A stretch of 64,000 nucleotides of DNA from JAEUMD01 sp050246945 (GTDB lineage Bacteria > Pseudomonadota > Alphaproteobacteria > Rhizobiales > Hyphomicrobiaceae). Position 1 is the first letter of the stretch, and each line of letters starts with the position of its first letter. Positions 55,668 to 63,627 of the stretch are shown one piece after another. A program made the translations under genes and the position numbers. The notes beneath the pieces are model-generated. The model saw nothing but the letters and a program-made list of their open reading frames with translations, searched no databases and was not told the DNA's origin. Location: positions 186,001 through 250,000 of the forward strand of contig JBFWVC010000004.1 in the NCBI GenBank assembly GCA_050246945.1. The letters run 5' to 3'.

Positions 55668-56033
55668 ATGGTCGAACGGGTATCGGCAACACCGGAGGCG
55701 CTTGCACTCATTGCGGTGCTGGCAAACCGCAACGGCCCGCTCCTGTTCCATCAATCGGGCGGCTGCTGCGACGGCTCGGCTCCGATGTGCTATCCGGCGG
55801 GCGAGTTCCACATAGGCGGCCAGGATGTGAAGCTAGGCGAGATCGGCGATGCACCTTTCTACATGAGCGCTTCGCAATTCGAATACTGGCGGCACACGCA
55901 ACTCATCATCGACGTCGTCAAGGGGCGCGGATCGGGCTTCTCGCTTGAGGCGCCCGAAGGGGTGCGGTTTCTCACACGATCGCGCGTTTTCAGCCAGGAC
56001 GAAATTGCGGAACTGGACGCCGAAGAGGCCTGA
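55668..56033 (+). CDS. DUF779 protein
   Basis: 121 residues with the family core LFHQSGGCCDGSAPMCYPAG (two adjacent Cys plus a third), then APFYMSASQFEYWRHTQLII, VVKGRGSGFSLEAPEGVRFL and TRSRVF. DUF779 genes typically follow exaC/acoD-type aldehyde dehydrogenases; the conserved Cys suggest metal binding or a helper role, not demonstrated. ATG 55668 has GGGAG eight bases upstream and gives the family length, so it was preferred to an in-frame ATG at 55611. The gap after exaC is 145 bp. Confidence 0.88.
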   Translation: MVERVSATPEALALIAVLANRNGPLLFHQSGGCCDGSAPMCYPAGEFHIGGQDVKLGEIGDAPFYMSASQFEYWRHTQLIIDVVKGRGSGFSLEAPEGVRFLTRSRVFSQDEIAELDAEEA

Positions 56034-56338
56034 GCGCAATCGGAGCCACCCAATCGATTTCGCTCGCGTCGCACGTCATCCGACTTTTCGGCATTCGCTT
56101 TCGTGTCAGCTCTTGCCTACACCGCCCCGCATCGACCGATCCGCAATTTTCCTGATCTGCTGCTGGGGCAACGACTGCGCCAAAGCGGCACTCCATCGGT
56201 CGTGAAAGCTGCCAGGGCAGGGAGGATCAGACGAGTGCCGACCAATGACGCTCGCGATGTGCGGGGTGGAGGAGCGGCATTGCGACAGCCCCAAGGCTCG
56301 ACTCCGTTGATGAGCACCATCATGAGAAAGGGAAAAGC
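56034..56338. other. Intergenic region, 305 bp
   Basis: It lies between the DUF779 gene and modA. It probably carries the modA promoter. No ModE-like operator or other palindrome stands out, and no gene is recognised. Confidence 0.35.
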
Positions 56339-57154
56339 ATGCAACGACAGATCGCCTCTCTCACGCTCTTTGCGGCAACCATGATCACGCCAGCTAATGC
56401 GGATACATTGAAGCTGTTTGCAGCGGGCAGCCTAAAGGCAGCCATGACCGACGTTGCCAGCGCATTCGAGAAGGAGACGGGCGGCCAGCTCAAGGTTGAA
56501 ACGGTGTTCGGCGCGTCGGGGCTATTGCGCGAGCGAATCGAAAAGGGCGAGGCGGCGCACGTATTCGCCTCTGCCAACATGAAGCATCCCCAGACGCTTG
56601 CCGATGCAGGCCGCGCGGCGGGCAAGGTTCGCATGTTCGCGCGCAACCAGCTCTGTGCCATCGCGCGGGAATCGACCGATGTCACGTCCGACACGCTACT
56701 TGATCGTTTGCTCAGTACCGACATCCGCGTCGGTACGTCGACTCCAAAAGCCGATCCTTCCGGTGATTATGCATTCGCCCTGTTCGCCAAGGCGGACGTG
56801 CTGAAAGCGGGGGCGAAAGCTCAGCTGGAGGGTAAGGCACTGAAGTTGACGGGCGGACCAGATACAGAGAAGGCCCCGGAAGGGCGCAACCAGTATGGCT
56901 GGGTGATGTCGAAAAAGAAGGCGGATATCTTCCTTACCTATTGTACGAACGCGGTGCTGGCTAAGAAGGATACGGCTTCCTTGAAGATCATCGAGATCCC
57001 CGGTGCATTGGCAGTCGGTGCGGACTACGGCATGATCGTTTTGAAGGATGCGCCGGGCCAAGCCGAAGAGCTTGCGAATTTCATTCTCGGTTCTGCCGCT
57101 CAACAGATTCTGAGGGGCTACGGCTTTGGGCCGGGCGACGACATCAAAAAATAA
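56339..57154 (+). CDS. modA: Molybdate/tungstate ABC transporter binding protein, ModA type
   Basis: 271 residues with a signal peptide (IASLTLFAATMITPANA). The mature start LKLFAAGSLKAAMTDVASAF is the ModA signature, with VFGASGLLRERIEKGE (oxyanion-binding Ser) and ADPSGDYAFALFAK. It lacks the usual lipobox. ModA normally works with ModB and ModC, but neither is in the window: the next genes are a convergent molbindin and a different ABC importer. A related sulfate-like or tungstate specificity is possible. GAGAAAGGG precedes the ATG. Confidence 0.87.
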   Translation: MQRQIASLTLFAATMITPANADTLKLFAAGSLKAAMTDVASAFEKETGGQLKVETVFGASGLLRERIEKGEAAHVFASANMKHPQTLADAGRAAGKVRMFARNQLCAIARESTDVTSDTLLDRLLSTDIRVGTSTPKADPSGDYAFALFAKADVLKAGAKAQLEGKALKLTGGPDTEKAPEGRNQYGWVMSKKKADIFLTYCTNAVLAKKDTASLKIIEIPGALAVGADYGMIVLKDAPGQAEELANFILGSAAQQILRGYGFGPGDDIKK

Positions 57155-57170
57155 GTACGACAGTAGCCAA

Positions 57171-57198
57171 CGCCGCCTGAGGGGCTCCCCAGGCGGCG
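57171..57198. terminator. Hairpin between modA and the molbindin gene
   Basis: CGCCGCCTG, A, GGGG, CT, CCCC, AGGCGGCG: a 13-bp GC stem with one bulged base and a tight loop. It starts 16 bases after the modA stop and lies between convergent genes, so it can serve both, though only weak T-runs flank it. Confidence 0.7.
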
Positions 57199-57228
57199 CT
57201 TGCGTACTCGTATGAGCTGCCGAAAGGC

Positions 57229-57438
57229 TTATTCGACGCCCAGAATGACCTCGCTGGCCTTGATCACAGCGGAGACCTTCTTGCCGACTTGCAGGCCAAG
57301 ATCCTCAACAGCATCGACGGTGACGGTGGATGTTATGACGTTGCCGCCACCGATGTCGATTTTCACCTGGGCTGCCACCGCGCCCTTCTTGATGTCCTTG
57401 ACGGTGCCGGCGAGGATGTTGCGCGCGCTGAGCTTCAT
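57229..57438 (-). CDS. mop: Molbindin, TOBE-domain molybdate-binding protein
   Basis: 69 residues forming a single Mop/TOBE domain: MKLSARNILAGTVKDIKKGA, VAAQVKIDIGGGNVITSTVT and VGKKVSAVIKASEVILGVE. Such proteins form hexamers that store molybdate or tungstate in the cytoplasm. It converges on modA, and the FecBCD-like importer genes lie upstream on the same strand (126 bp away), tying all five genes to oxyanion handling. Met 57438 was chosen because the family starts MKLSARN. Confidence 0.92.
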   Translation of the reverse strand: MKLSARNILAGTVKDIKKGAVAAQVKIDIGGGNVITSTVTVDAVEDLGLQVGKKVSAVIKASEVILGVE

Positions 57439-57563
57439 GCGTGTTCTCCATTCATAAAATCTTGTATAGGCTGGAAATAGCAACGAAGTCCGATGATTTG
57501 AAGAGGTGCGACGAGCTGGACCGCGATATTCCTCCCTGATTGGCTCGGGGGCCGGACCCTAGC

Positions 57564-58358
57564 TCAATTCGCGTATTGAGGCGCGCAAATCGTGTGGCCG
57601 CCTGCAATCGTTTCGATGGTTACGTCAACGCCGTAAACGGTCCGTAATCTTTCAGGGGTCAGCACCTGCGAAGGCGCGCCGTCGGCAATGAGGCCGCCAG
57701 CGTGAAGGAGGAGCACGCGGGTCGCGGTGGCGAACGCGTGGTCGGGTGCATGGGTCGAGAGGATAACGCCCAAACCGCGCGCCGCCAGCTGTCTCGCCTG
57801 CGAGAGCACCTTAACCTGATTTCCGAAGTCGAGGCTCGCGGTAGGCTCGTCCATGACGATGAGCCGGGTTTCCTGCGCGAGCGCACGTGCGATCAAGGAC
57901 ATCTGACGTTGTCCACCGCTGATGCGAGTGTATGGCTGGTCAGCGAGATCGCCGATGCCAAGAAGGACAAGAGCTTCGCGCGCCTTCGTGCGATCCAGCT
58001 CGGTTGGAGCGGCAAACAGGCCGAGGTGCGCGGTACGACCCATCACCACCATGTCGAGGACGCGGTACGGGAAATGCGCGGCGTGAGCCTGCGGCACATA
58101 GGCGATAGCGCGGGCGAGCTCCTGTCGAGACATCGCTTGGAGCGGAACGCCCGCAATCGTCACCGAGCCCGCCTGCATCGGGATGAGCCCCAGAAGCGTC
58201 TTGAACAGCGTCGTCTTTCCCGATCCGTTGGGTCCAAGCAGGCAGACAATTTCGCCTGCCCGGACTTCGAGGTCGACGTTGCGACCGACGGGCTTTCCCG
58301 GATAGCCGAAGCCCAGGCTGTGTGCGCTGACGAGTAGCTCCCGCGGACGATCTTTCAA
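57564..58358 (-). CDS. ABC importer ATPase, FecE/BtuD class
   Basis: About 264 residues: Walker A GPNGSGKTTLFKTLL, Q-loop AYVPQAHAAHFPYRVLDMV, signature ISGGQRQMSLIARALAQE, Walker B LIVMDEPTASLDFG and switch His in STHAPDHAFATA. TTG 58358 overlaps the permease stop (TTGA) and has GAGGAGG upstream, so it was taken as start. A GTG at 58391 lacks a ribosome site. Class II importers of this type carry siderophore iron, heme, B12 or, in MolBCA, molybdate. The neighbouring molbindin and modA make an oxyanion substrate plausible. Confidence 0.9.
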   Translation of the reverse strand: MKDRPRELLVSAHSLGFGYPGKPVGRNVDLEVRAGEIVCLLGPNGSGKTTLFKTLLGLIPMQAGSVTIAGVPLQAMSRQELARAIAYVPQAHAAHFPYRVLDMVVMGRTAHLGLFAAPTELDRTKAREALVLLGIGDLADQPYTRISGGQRQMSLIARALAQETRLIVMDEPTASLDFGNQVKVLSQARQLAARGLGVILSTHAPDHAFATATRVLLLHAGGLIADGAPSQVLTPERLRTVYGVDVTIETIAGGHTICAPQYAN

Positions 58359-59434
58359 GACCAGCCCTCCTCGCCGCGCGCCAACAACCACAGGAAGAAC
58401 GGTGCGCCAATGATTGCGGTGAGCACGCCGAGCGGAATCTCTATCGCGGCGAGAGTCCTTGCGAGCGTGTCAATGAGCAGCATGTAGGCGCCGCCCATCA
58501 GGAGCGCGGCTGGCAGCAGCCGGTTGAAGTTGGGACCGACAAGCATTCGCGCCAGATGCGGAATGACCAGACCAATCCAACCAATCACGCCTGCCACAGC
58601 GACAACGCTTGCGGTCATCAGCGTTGCGGCAGCGATGACGACGAGGCGCAAACGGCCTGCCTCGACGCCGAGCGCCTTGGCTTCCTCGTCACCGAGCGAC
58701 AGCACGTTGATGCGCCAGCGCAGGAGGACGAGCGGTACCAATCCCAAAAGTACCAAAGGTGCCGCGGACCAGACCTCGGCGCCGCGCACGCTTGCGAGGC
58801 TGCCGAGCAGCCAGAAGACGATCGCGGGGAGTTGGTCGTAGGGGTCGGCGAGGATCTTGAGAAGCGAGATCGCGGCGCCCGCAAGAGAGCCGACGACGAC
58901 GCCGGCGAGCACGAGCACCAGCACGGGTTCGCGGTTCTGCACCACGCTGCCAATGAAATAGACGAGTCCAACCGTGGCGAGATCGCCGGCAAACGCAAGC
59001 AATTGAATTCCCGCGACGGGCAGTGACAGGAAGATGCCGAACACTGCGCCGAGACCCGCGCCGGTCGAGACGCCGAGTATGTCGGGTGAGACGAGTGGAT
59101 TCCGGAAAAGGCCCTGATATGCCGCGCCCGCAGCGGCGAGTGCGGCGCCGACGAGCACGGCTGCGAGAACGCGCGGCAATCGTATCGAAAACAGGACGGT
59201 GTCAATCTGCCCTCCGGCGTCCGCCCCCGTCATGGTTCGCCACAGCGCGCCGGCCATGTCTCCCATCGTCAGCGGATACTTGCCGATCGTGATCGCCGTG
59301 AGCATGAGCGCTAGCAGCAGTAGCGCGAGCCACGCAATGGTCGCCGATGCGCCATCCGTGCGCCACGCGGCAACGCGCGAGGCCAACCGGTTCACGGATT
59401 TTTTGTCGTCGGTGGCGGTGCGCCCTTCGACCAT
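58355..59434 (-). CDS. ABC importer permease, FecCD/BtuC class
   Basis: 359 residues with about ten membrane segments. Family motifs: IRLPRVLAAVLVGAALAAAG, YQGLFRNPLVSPDILGVSTG, GDEEAKALGVEAGRLRLVVI, IGWIGLVIPHLARMLVGPNF and EIPLGVLTAIIGAPFFLWLL. It overlaps the 3' end of the binding-protein gene by 43 bp and its own stop overlaps the ATPase start, so all three are one tightly packed operon. Two copies would form the channel. Confidence 0.93.
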   Translation of the reverse strand: MVEGRTATDDKKSVNRLASRVAAWRTDGASATIAWLALLLLALMLTAITIGKYPLTMGDMAGALWRTMTGADAGGQIDTVLFSIRLPRVLAAVLVGAALAAAGAAYQGLFRNPLVSPDILGVSTGAGLGAVFGIFLSLPVAGIQLLAFAGDLATVGLVYFIGSVVQNREPVLVLVLAGVVVGSLAGAAISLLKILADPYDQLPAIVFWLLGSLASVRGAEVWSAAPLVLLGLVPLVLLRWRINVLSLGDEEAKALGVEAGRLRLVVIAAATLMTASVVAVAGVIGWIGLVIPHLARMLVGPNFNRLLPAALLMGGAYMLLIDTLARTLAAIEIPLGVLTAIIGAPFFLWLLARGEEGWS

Positions 59435-60456
59435 GAAATCAGCCTGTCGATTTCCTCGTCACTCGGATTCACATGATAGAACAGCGAATAGAACTCGCGA
59501 GTCACCTCTTTTAGATCACGCTGAAATTCATCCGGATAGAAGAGTGCGGGCAGCCACTTTAGGCCGATGACGCGATTGAGCGAGGGGGGACGGTCGATCC
59601 AGCCGAAAGGCGCGGTCGGCGCAAGGTAAACGCGCTTTCGCTTGACAGCCTCGATTCCGGACCAGAGCGGGTCTTTCCAGACCGCTTCATAAAAGACAGG
59701 GTCCCACGTCAGAATCGTATCAGGATTTGCGACAATGATCTGCTCAATGGAGGCGCGTGCCAGCCCTTTCCGGCCGTCGCTGCTCTCAGCAACGTTGCGT
59801 CCTCCTGCCCGCTCGATGATCTCGGTGTTAATCGAGCCTTTAAGTCCAGTTTCCAATCCGTCGGGACCGCGCGCGAGATAGACACGCGGCCGCTTGTCCT
59901 GCGGGATCTTCGCGAGAGTACGCTCGATTTCGGCGAACGTTTCTTCGACGTAGCGCGCGAGCTTTTCGGCGCGTTCCTCAACACCCAGTATTCGACCCAG
60001 CAGTCTCAGCGATGCAGGCGTCGCCTCGAAGCGTCCGTCGACAAGTACGTAGGGGATACGGGTCTGCGCCTGAGTGTTGTCGGCAAGCGAAACGTAGGTG
60101 TCGCGCACCGATCCAAAATCCAGGATGAGATCCGGCTTGATCTTGAGCACCGCCTCCAGGTTCGCGGTGCCGCCGCGTCCGGTCAGCCGGCCCTGCGCGG
60201 GCATATCACGATAGGGTTCGGCGATGTAAGGCCGTTCTTCCGGTTTGGGAGCATTTGGCCAGCCGGTCATCTTCTGTGGTGCCAGCATATAGAGGAGGAT
60301 GGCGGCAGGCGGGCCTGCAGCAAATACGCGCTCAATCTTGTCAGGGACCTCGACCTTGCGGCCGGCGCTGTCGGTGACCGTCCGCGCGGCTGCGGCGGCG
60401 ACAGGGGCAAAGGCTACCGCCGCCAACAGGCAAACCAGATTTGCAAAACGGGGCAT
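59392..60456 (-). CDS. ABC importer periplasmic binding protein, FecB/BtuF class
   Basis: 354 residues with a signal peptide (FANLVCLLAAVAFAPVAAAA). The Peripla_BP_2 fold starts RTVTDSAGRKVEVPDKIERV. The loop GWPNAPKPEERPYIAEPYRD and the segment LILDFGSVRDTYVSLADNTQ recall binding proteins annotated for iron complexes and MolA-like molybdate binders. Ligand residues cannot be settled by eye. The start at 60456 gives the family N-terminus; the frame is open for 66 more codons upstream. First gene of the three-gene importer operon. Confidence 0.88.
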   Translation of the reverse strand: MPRFANLVCLLAAVAFAPVAAAAARTVTDSAGRKVEVPDKIERVFAAGPPAAILLYMLAPQKMTGWPNAPKPEERPYIAEPYRDMPAQGRLTGRGGTANLEAVLKIKPDLILDFGSVRDTYVSLADNTQAQTRIPYVLVDGRFEATPASLRLLGRILGVEERAEKLARYVEETFAEIERTLAKIPQDKRPRVYLARGPDGLETGLKGSINTEIIERAGGRNVAESSDGRKGLARASIEQIIVANPDTILTWDPVFYEAVWKDPLWSGIEAVKRKRVYLAPTAPFGWIDRPPSLNRVIGLKWLPALFYPDEFQRDLKEVTREFYSLFYHVNPSDEEIDRLISWSKGAPPPTTKNP

Positions 60457-61026
60457 CGAAGCGCGTCCTTTGATGTTCAGCGCCTCCAGATCACATGATC
60501 TCAGCGCCCGCGGAAGCTGCAAGTCGTGCATGAATATGCGGTGCATTCTGGGATTCTCTCCGCAATTTCGACGTGGCGGGTTGGGCGCACATGTTTGCAT
60601 CCCAAAGCCGGCGGGCGGCTGCCCGAAAACGCCGTCCCAGGATTGCGTGCACATGCTGGAATAGTGGGCACTGGGAAGCGAGCTAGTAAGATCAGCGTGC
60701 GCCGCAATAAGCGCGCCGCGGCGCTGTGCAACTCCGGAGGGCTGGTGCCAGGCGGTGGCTGGTCATGGGCCGGTGAGTTGGGCTAAAGTCTTATGGACGT
60801 CCGGTCCCCAATTTGGGGCGCCGGGGCATACCGTGCCGTACGGACCGCTTCAGCGGATCAAAAAACAAGCAAGAAAAAGCGAGCTTTATGAACGCCTTAA
60901 TTTTTATGGTTGCGGGCGGGTCCCCGGCTGGATGCGCGCCGTTGGCGGTATTGGCATTGCCAACTTCGAGAGTCGCACCTGCATGTAGCCGTGAAACTCG
61001 GCCCAGGGCGGAGCGCTAGGCTGGCA
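60457..61026. other. Divergent intergenic region, 570 bp
   Basis: It carries the promoters of the importer operon (leftward) and the LuxR regulator (rightward). Small palindromes are present (CCCCAATTTGGGG at 60810-60822, CCGTACGG at 60836-60843, CCGC-TTCA-GCGG at 60846-60857) near the LuxR side. A search by eye for cobalamin, FMN, TPP and molybdenum-cofactor riboswitch cores gave nothing convincing. Confidence 0.4.
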
Positions 61027-61713
61027 ATGGCGACACATTCGGACACGTCATGTGCCGCGGGCGGCGGGCGGCCTTCGGTGGTCATTGCGGATCGCAATCC
61101 GGTGGTGCGGGCGGGCCTCCAGGATTTCCTGTCAAGGGATGGCCGGTACAGCGTCGAGCCGGCCGTGGATACGGGCAATGCGTTCCTTGAGATCTGCCAG
61201 ACGCGCCCCGTTTGTGTGGGTGTCATCGGCTGGACGTTGCCCGACATGACGGCGCTCGATCTGCTGGAGGTCATCAAGCGGCGCCAACTCGGTGCGCGTA
61301 TCATCATTTATGCGGGCGACGATGGCGCCGATACCTTGCGTCAGGCGGTGCGCTCGGGGGCGTGGGGTTTCATTTCCAAGAACGAGGACCCGGCTGCGCT
61401 GCTGGAGACTATCGCGACCGTCGCTCGTGGACGCCTGTGCCTTCCTTACATCGACATCGAGCGGCTGACCAGCGATCCCATAGACCTGCTGACCAAGCGC
61501 GAGAAGGAACTTCTGGGTGCTCTCGCGCATGGTTGGACCAACCTGCAGATCGGCTCGCGCTTTGGTATCTCGGGCAATACCGTCAAATATCACCTCAAAA
61601 ACCTCTATGATAAACTTGGCGTGAAGAACCGCGCCATGGCAGTCGCGCTGTACATGTCATCGCCATCCGCTCCGCAGGTCAACGGACTAGCTGCCTCCGA
61701 TGATGACTGGTAA
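61027..61713 (+). CDS. LuxR-family regulator with a degenerate receiver domain
   Basis: 228 residues: receiver-like domain at 17-135 and LuxR HTH at 155-215 (LTKREKELLGALAHGWTNLQ, then IGSRFGISGNTVKYHLKNLY). In the receiver the phosphoacceptor position is Gly68 (GVIGWTLPDMTALD, where CheY has DWNMP). The Thr/Ser switch is Tyr (IIIYAGDDG) and only one of the two N-terminal acidic residues remains (IADRNP), while the Lys in GFISK is kept. It therefore cannot be phosphorylated in the usual way. ATG 61027 fits best; 39 upstream codons are open. It precedes sgaA by 565 bp and may control serine-cycle genes. Confidence 0.85.
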   Translation: MATHSDTSCAAGGGRPSVVIADRNPVVRAGLQDFLSRDGRYSVEPAVDTGNAFLEICQTRPVCVGVIGWTLPDMTALDLLEVIKRRQLGARIIIYAGDDGADTLRQAVRSGAWGFISKNEDPAALLETIATVARGRLCLPYIDIERLTSDPIDLLTKREKELLGALAHGWTNLQIGSRFGISGNTVKYHLKNLYDKLGVKNRAMAVALYMSSPSAPQVNGLAASDDDW

Positions 61714-61990
61714 CTGGCGATGCGGGCAATTGCGCGTTGCCCATCGCCGTTGCGTTTAACCGTTAGGGTGCGGGACCGGTGGCCCGCTTTGAAACGAAAA
61801 CGATTTGAAGCATCCCGCGACCGACGCACGCAGTGCGCCCTCTCGCTTGTAGCTCTGCCTGACATCGACGAAAGAGCGATTGCGCGTGTCGCTCGCACGT
61901 GCGAGCGTTGTTGTGCGCTGCAGTATATTGAGGTTCGCCGCGACAAACACGCACATGAAGCGCGCATCTGGCGAAACTGCGTGCAGCAAA

Positions 61991-62014
61991 CCCACCCTAA
62001 CGGGTGGGATTTTT
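61991..62014 (+). terminator. Intrinsic terminator after the LuxR gene
   Basis: CCCACCC, TAAC, GGGTGGG, ATTTTT: a perfect 7-bp GC-rich stem with a 4-base loop followed by a T-run. It is 278 bases after the LuxR stop and 265 before sgaA, so it either ends the regulator's transcript or acts as an attenuator for sgaA. Confidence 0.85.
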
Positions 62015-62120
62015 CCCGCACCATCAGGTCGTGACTATCCATTCGGGTGCAATTTGCCTACCCGAGACGGGGGCAATCGTGCCCGCGCGGGTGTTGTTGG
62101 GGCGCATGATCCGAGAGATT

Positions 62121-62197
62121 GTGCGGCCGGTTGCTCATGCGCTTTTCGCCACATCGCGGATCTGCCGCACAGGGCCACCGCGAGTTTCAACTCGCGG
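62121..62197 (+). promoter_or_regulatory. Inverted repeats in the probable sgaA leader or operator
   Basis: GTGCGGC (62121-62127) pairs with GCCGCAC (62164-62170), and CCGCGAGTT (62178-62186) pairs perfectly with AACTCGCGG (62189-62197) around a 2-base spacer. The second is too tight for a good RNA loop and looks more like a dimeric protein site; it ends 81 bases before the sgaA ATG. Confidence 0.45.
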
Positions 62198-62278
62198 AGG
62201 CAACTCTTGTCGTGAAGGTCGCAAGCAGGCTCTCTTTCGCAACCCAGCGAATAATGAATGACCTCTGGAGGAGACACG

Positions 62279-63499
62279 ATGCTGGTTCAGCCCCACCTGT
62301 TCATTCCCGGCCCGACGAACATTCCCGAAGCGGTCCGAATGGCGATGAACCTGCCGATGGAGGACATGCGTTCTCCGGAGTTCCCGAAGTTCACGCTGCC
62401 GATCTTCGAGGACCTCAAGAAGGTCTTCAAGATGAAGGACGGCCGGGTGTTCCTCTATCCCTCGTCTGGGACAGGCGCGTGGGAAGCTGCGATCCAGAAC
62501 ACGCTCGCTGTCGGTGACACGGTGCTGATGAGCCGGTTCGGCCAGTTCTCACTGCTGTGGGTGGACATGGCCGAGCGCCTCGGCCTCAAGGTGGTCCTGT
62601 GCGACGAGGAGTGGGGCACAGGTGTGCCGCTCGAGAAGTACGCGGACATTCTCGCCAAGGACACCGCGCATGAAATCAAGGCAGTCTTTGCCACGCACAA
62701 TGAGACGGCAACAGGCGTCTCCAGCGATATCGCCGGCGTTCGCAAGGCACTCGATGCCGCGAAGCATCCCGCGCTGCTCATGGTGGACGGCGTTTCGTCG
62801 GTCGGCTCGCTCGACATGCGCATGGGCGAATGGGGCGTCGATTGCTGTGTATCGGGTTCTCAGAAGGGCTTCATGCTGCCGACGGGTCTTGGCATCCTGG
62901 CGGTCAGCCAGAAGGCGCTCGACGCCAACAAGTCGCTCAATGGCCGCATGAACCGGACGTACTTCTCGTTCGAGGACATGATCAAGACGAACGATCTCGG
63001 CTTTTTCCCTTACACGCCGGCGACGCAGCTGATCCGCGGCCTGCGCGCGTCGCTGGATCTCATCGTGGCCGAGGGCCTGGACAACATTTTCGCCCGTCAT
63101 CACCGCATGGCGGAAGCCGTGCGCCGGGCAGTCGACGCCTGGGGCCTGAAGCTGTGCGCGAAGGAGCCCAAGTGGTACTCCGACACGGTGAGCGCGATCC
63201 TGGTGCCCGCAGGCATCGACAGCGCGGACGTCGTGAAGACGGCCTACTACCGTTACAACACCTCGCTGGGCGTCGGCCTGAACAAGGTTGCTGGCAAGGT
63301 GTTCCGCATCGGTCATCTCGGTGCTCTCGACGAGGGCATGATCGGCGCTGCGCTGTTCAACGTCGAAATGGCGCTGCTCGATTGCGGTGCGAAGATCAAG
63401 GCCGGTTCAGGCACCGGTGCCGCGGCAGAATATTTCCGTTCAACGACCACGAAGTCCGCGACAAGCGCGACCACATTGGCAGCCAAGAAGGCCGCCTAA
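62279..63499 (+). CDS. sgaA: Serine--glyoxylate aminotransferase
   Basis: A key serine-cycle enzyme: serine plus glyoxylate give hydroxypyruvate plus glycine, linking formaldehyde-derived C1 units to C3 metabolism. 406 residues of PLP fold-type I, starting LVQPHLFIPGPTNIPEAVRM, with YPSSGTGAWEAAIQNTLA, THNETATGVSSDIAGV, VDGVSSVGSLDMRMGEWGVD and the Schiff-base Lys in VSGSQKGFMLPTGLG. The Ala/Thr/Lys tail (TTTKSATSATTLAAKKAA) is unusual and looks disordered. GGAGGAG precedes the ATG. The malyl-CoA lyase gene follows, as expected for a serine-cycle cluster. Confidence 0.97.
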   Translation: MLVQPHLFIPGPTNIPEAVRMAMNLPMEDMRSPEFPKFTLPIFEDLKKVFKMKDGRVFLYPSSGTGAWEAAIQNTLAVGDTVLMSRFGQFSLLWVDMAERLGLKVVLCDEEWGTGVPLEKYADILAKDTAHEIKAVFATHNETATGVSSDIAGVRKALDAAKHPALLMVDGVSSVGSLDMRMGEWGVDCCVSGSQKGFMLPTGLGILAVSQKALDANKSLNGRMNRTYFSFEDMIKTNDLGFFPYTPATQLIRGLRASLDLIVAEGLDNIFARHHRMAEAVRRAVDAWGLKLCAKEPKWYSDTVSAILVPAGIDSADVVKTAYYRYNTSLGVGLNKVAGKVFRIGHLGALDEGMIGAALFNVEMALLDCGAKIKAGSGTGAAAEYFRSTTTKSATSATTLAAKKAA

Positions 63500-63505
63500 T
63501 TCTTC

Positions 63506-63530
63506 GGGCGGCGCCACAAGCGCCGCCCTT
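63506..63530 (+). terminator. Strong hairpin between sgaA and mclA
   Basis: GGGCGGCGC and GCGCCGCCC form a perfect 9-bp stem around CACAA, followed by TTCATT. It starts 6 bases after the sgaA stop. With only a weak T-run it may give partial termination or stabilise the sgaA message, setting different levels for sgaA and mclA. Confidence 0.7.
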
Positions 63531-63627
63531 CATTCATTTCAATTTCGATCAACGCAGCCTCGGCCGCGATAAAGAGAGCGCGCCTGCCGAATCAGAGCGC
63601 GGCCGGAAACATCCAAGGATCACCGCT

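Larger units (their letters stand above)
61714..62278. other. Region upstream of sgaA, 565 bp
   Basis: No gene is recognised. It contains a rho-independent terminator (61991-62014) and two further inverted repeats closer to sgaA (62121-62170 and 62178-62197), described separately. The sgaA promoter must lie here, probably after the terminator. Confidence 0.5.

Noticed and set aside
60457..60760. Possible cobalamin or molybdenum-cofactor riboswitch (CACTGGGAAG at 60667-60676)
   Set aside because: The phrase occurs on the strand opposite to the importer and no other conserved riboswitch core segment is present around it.
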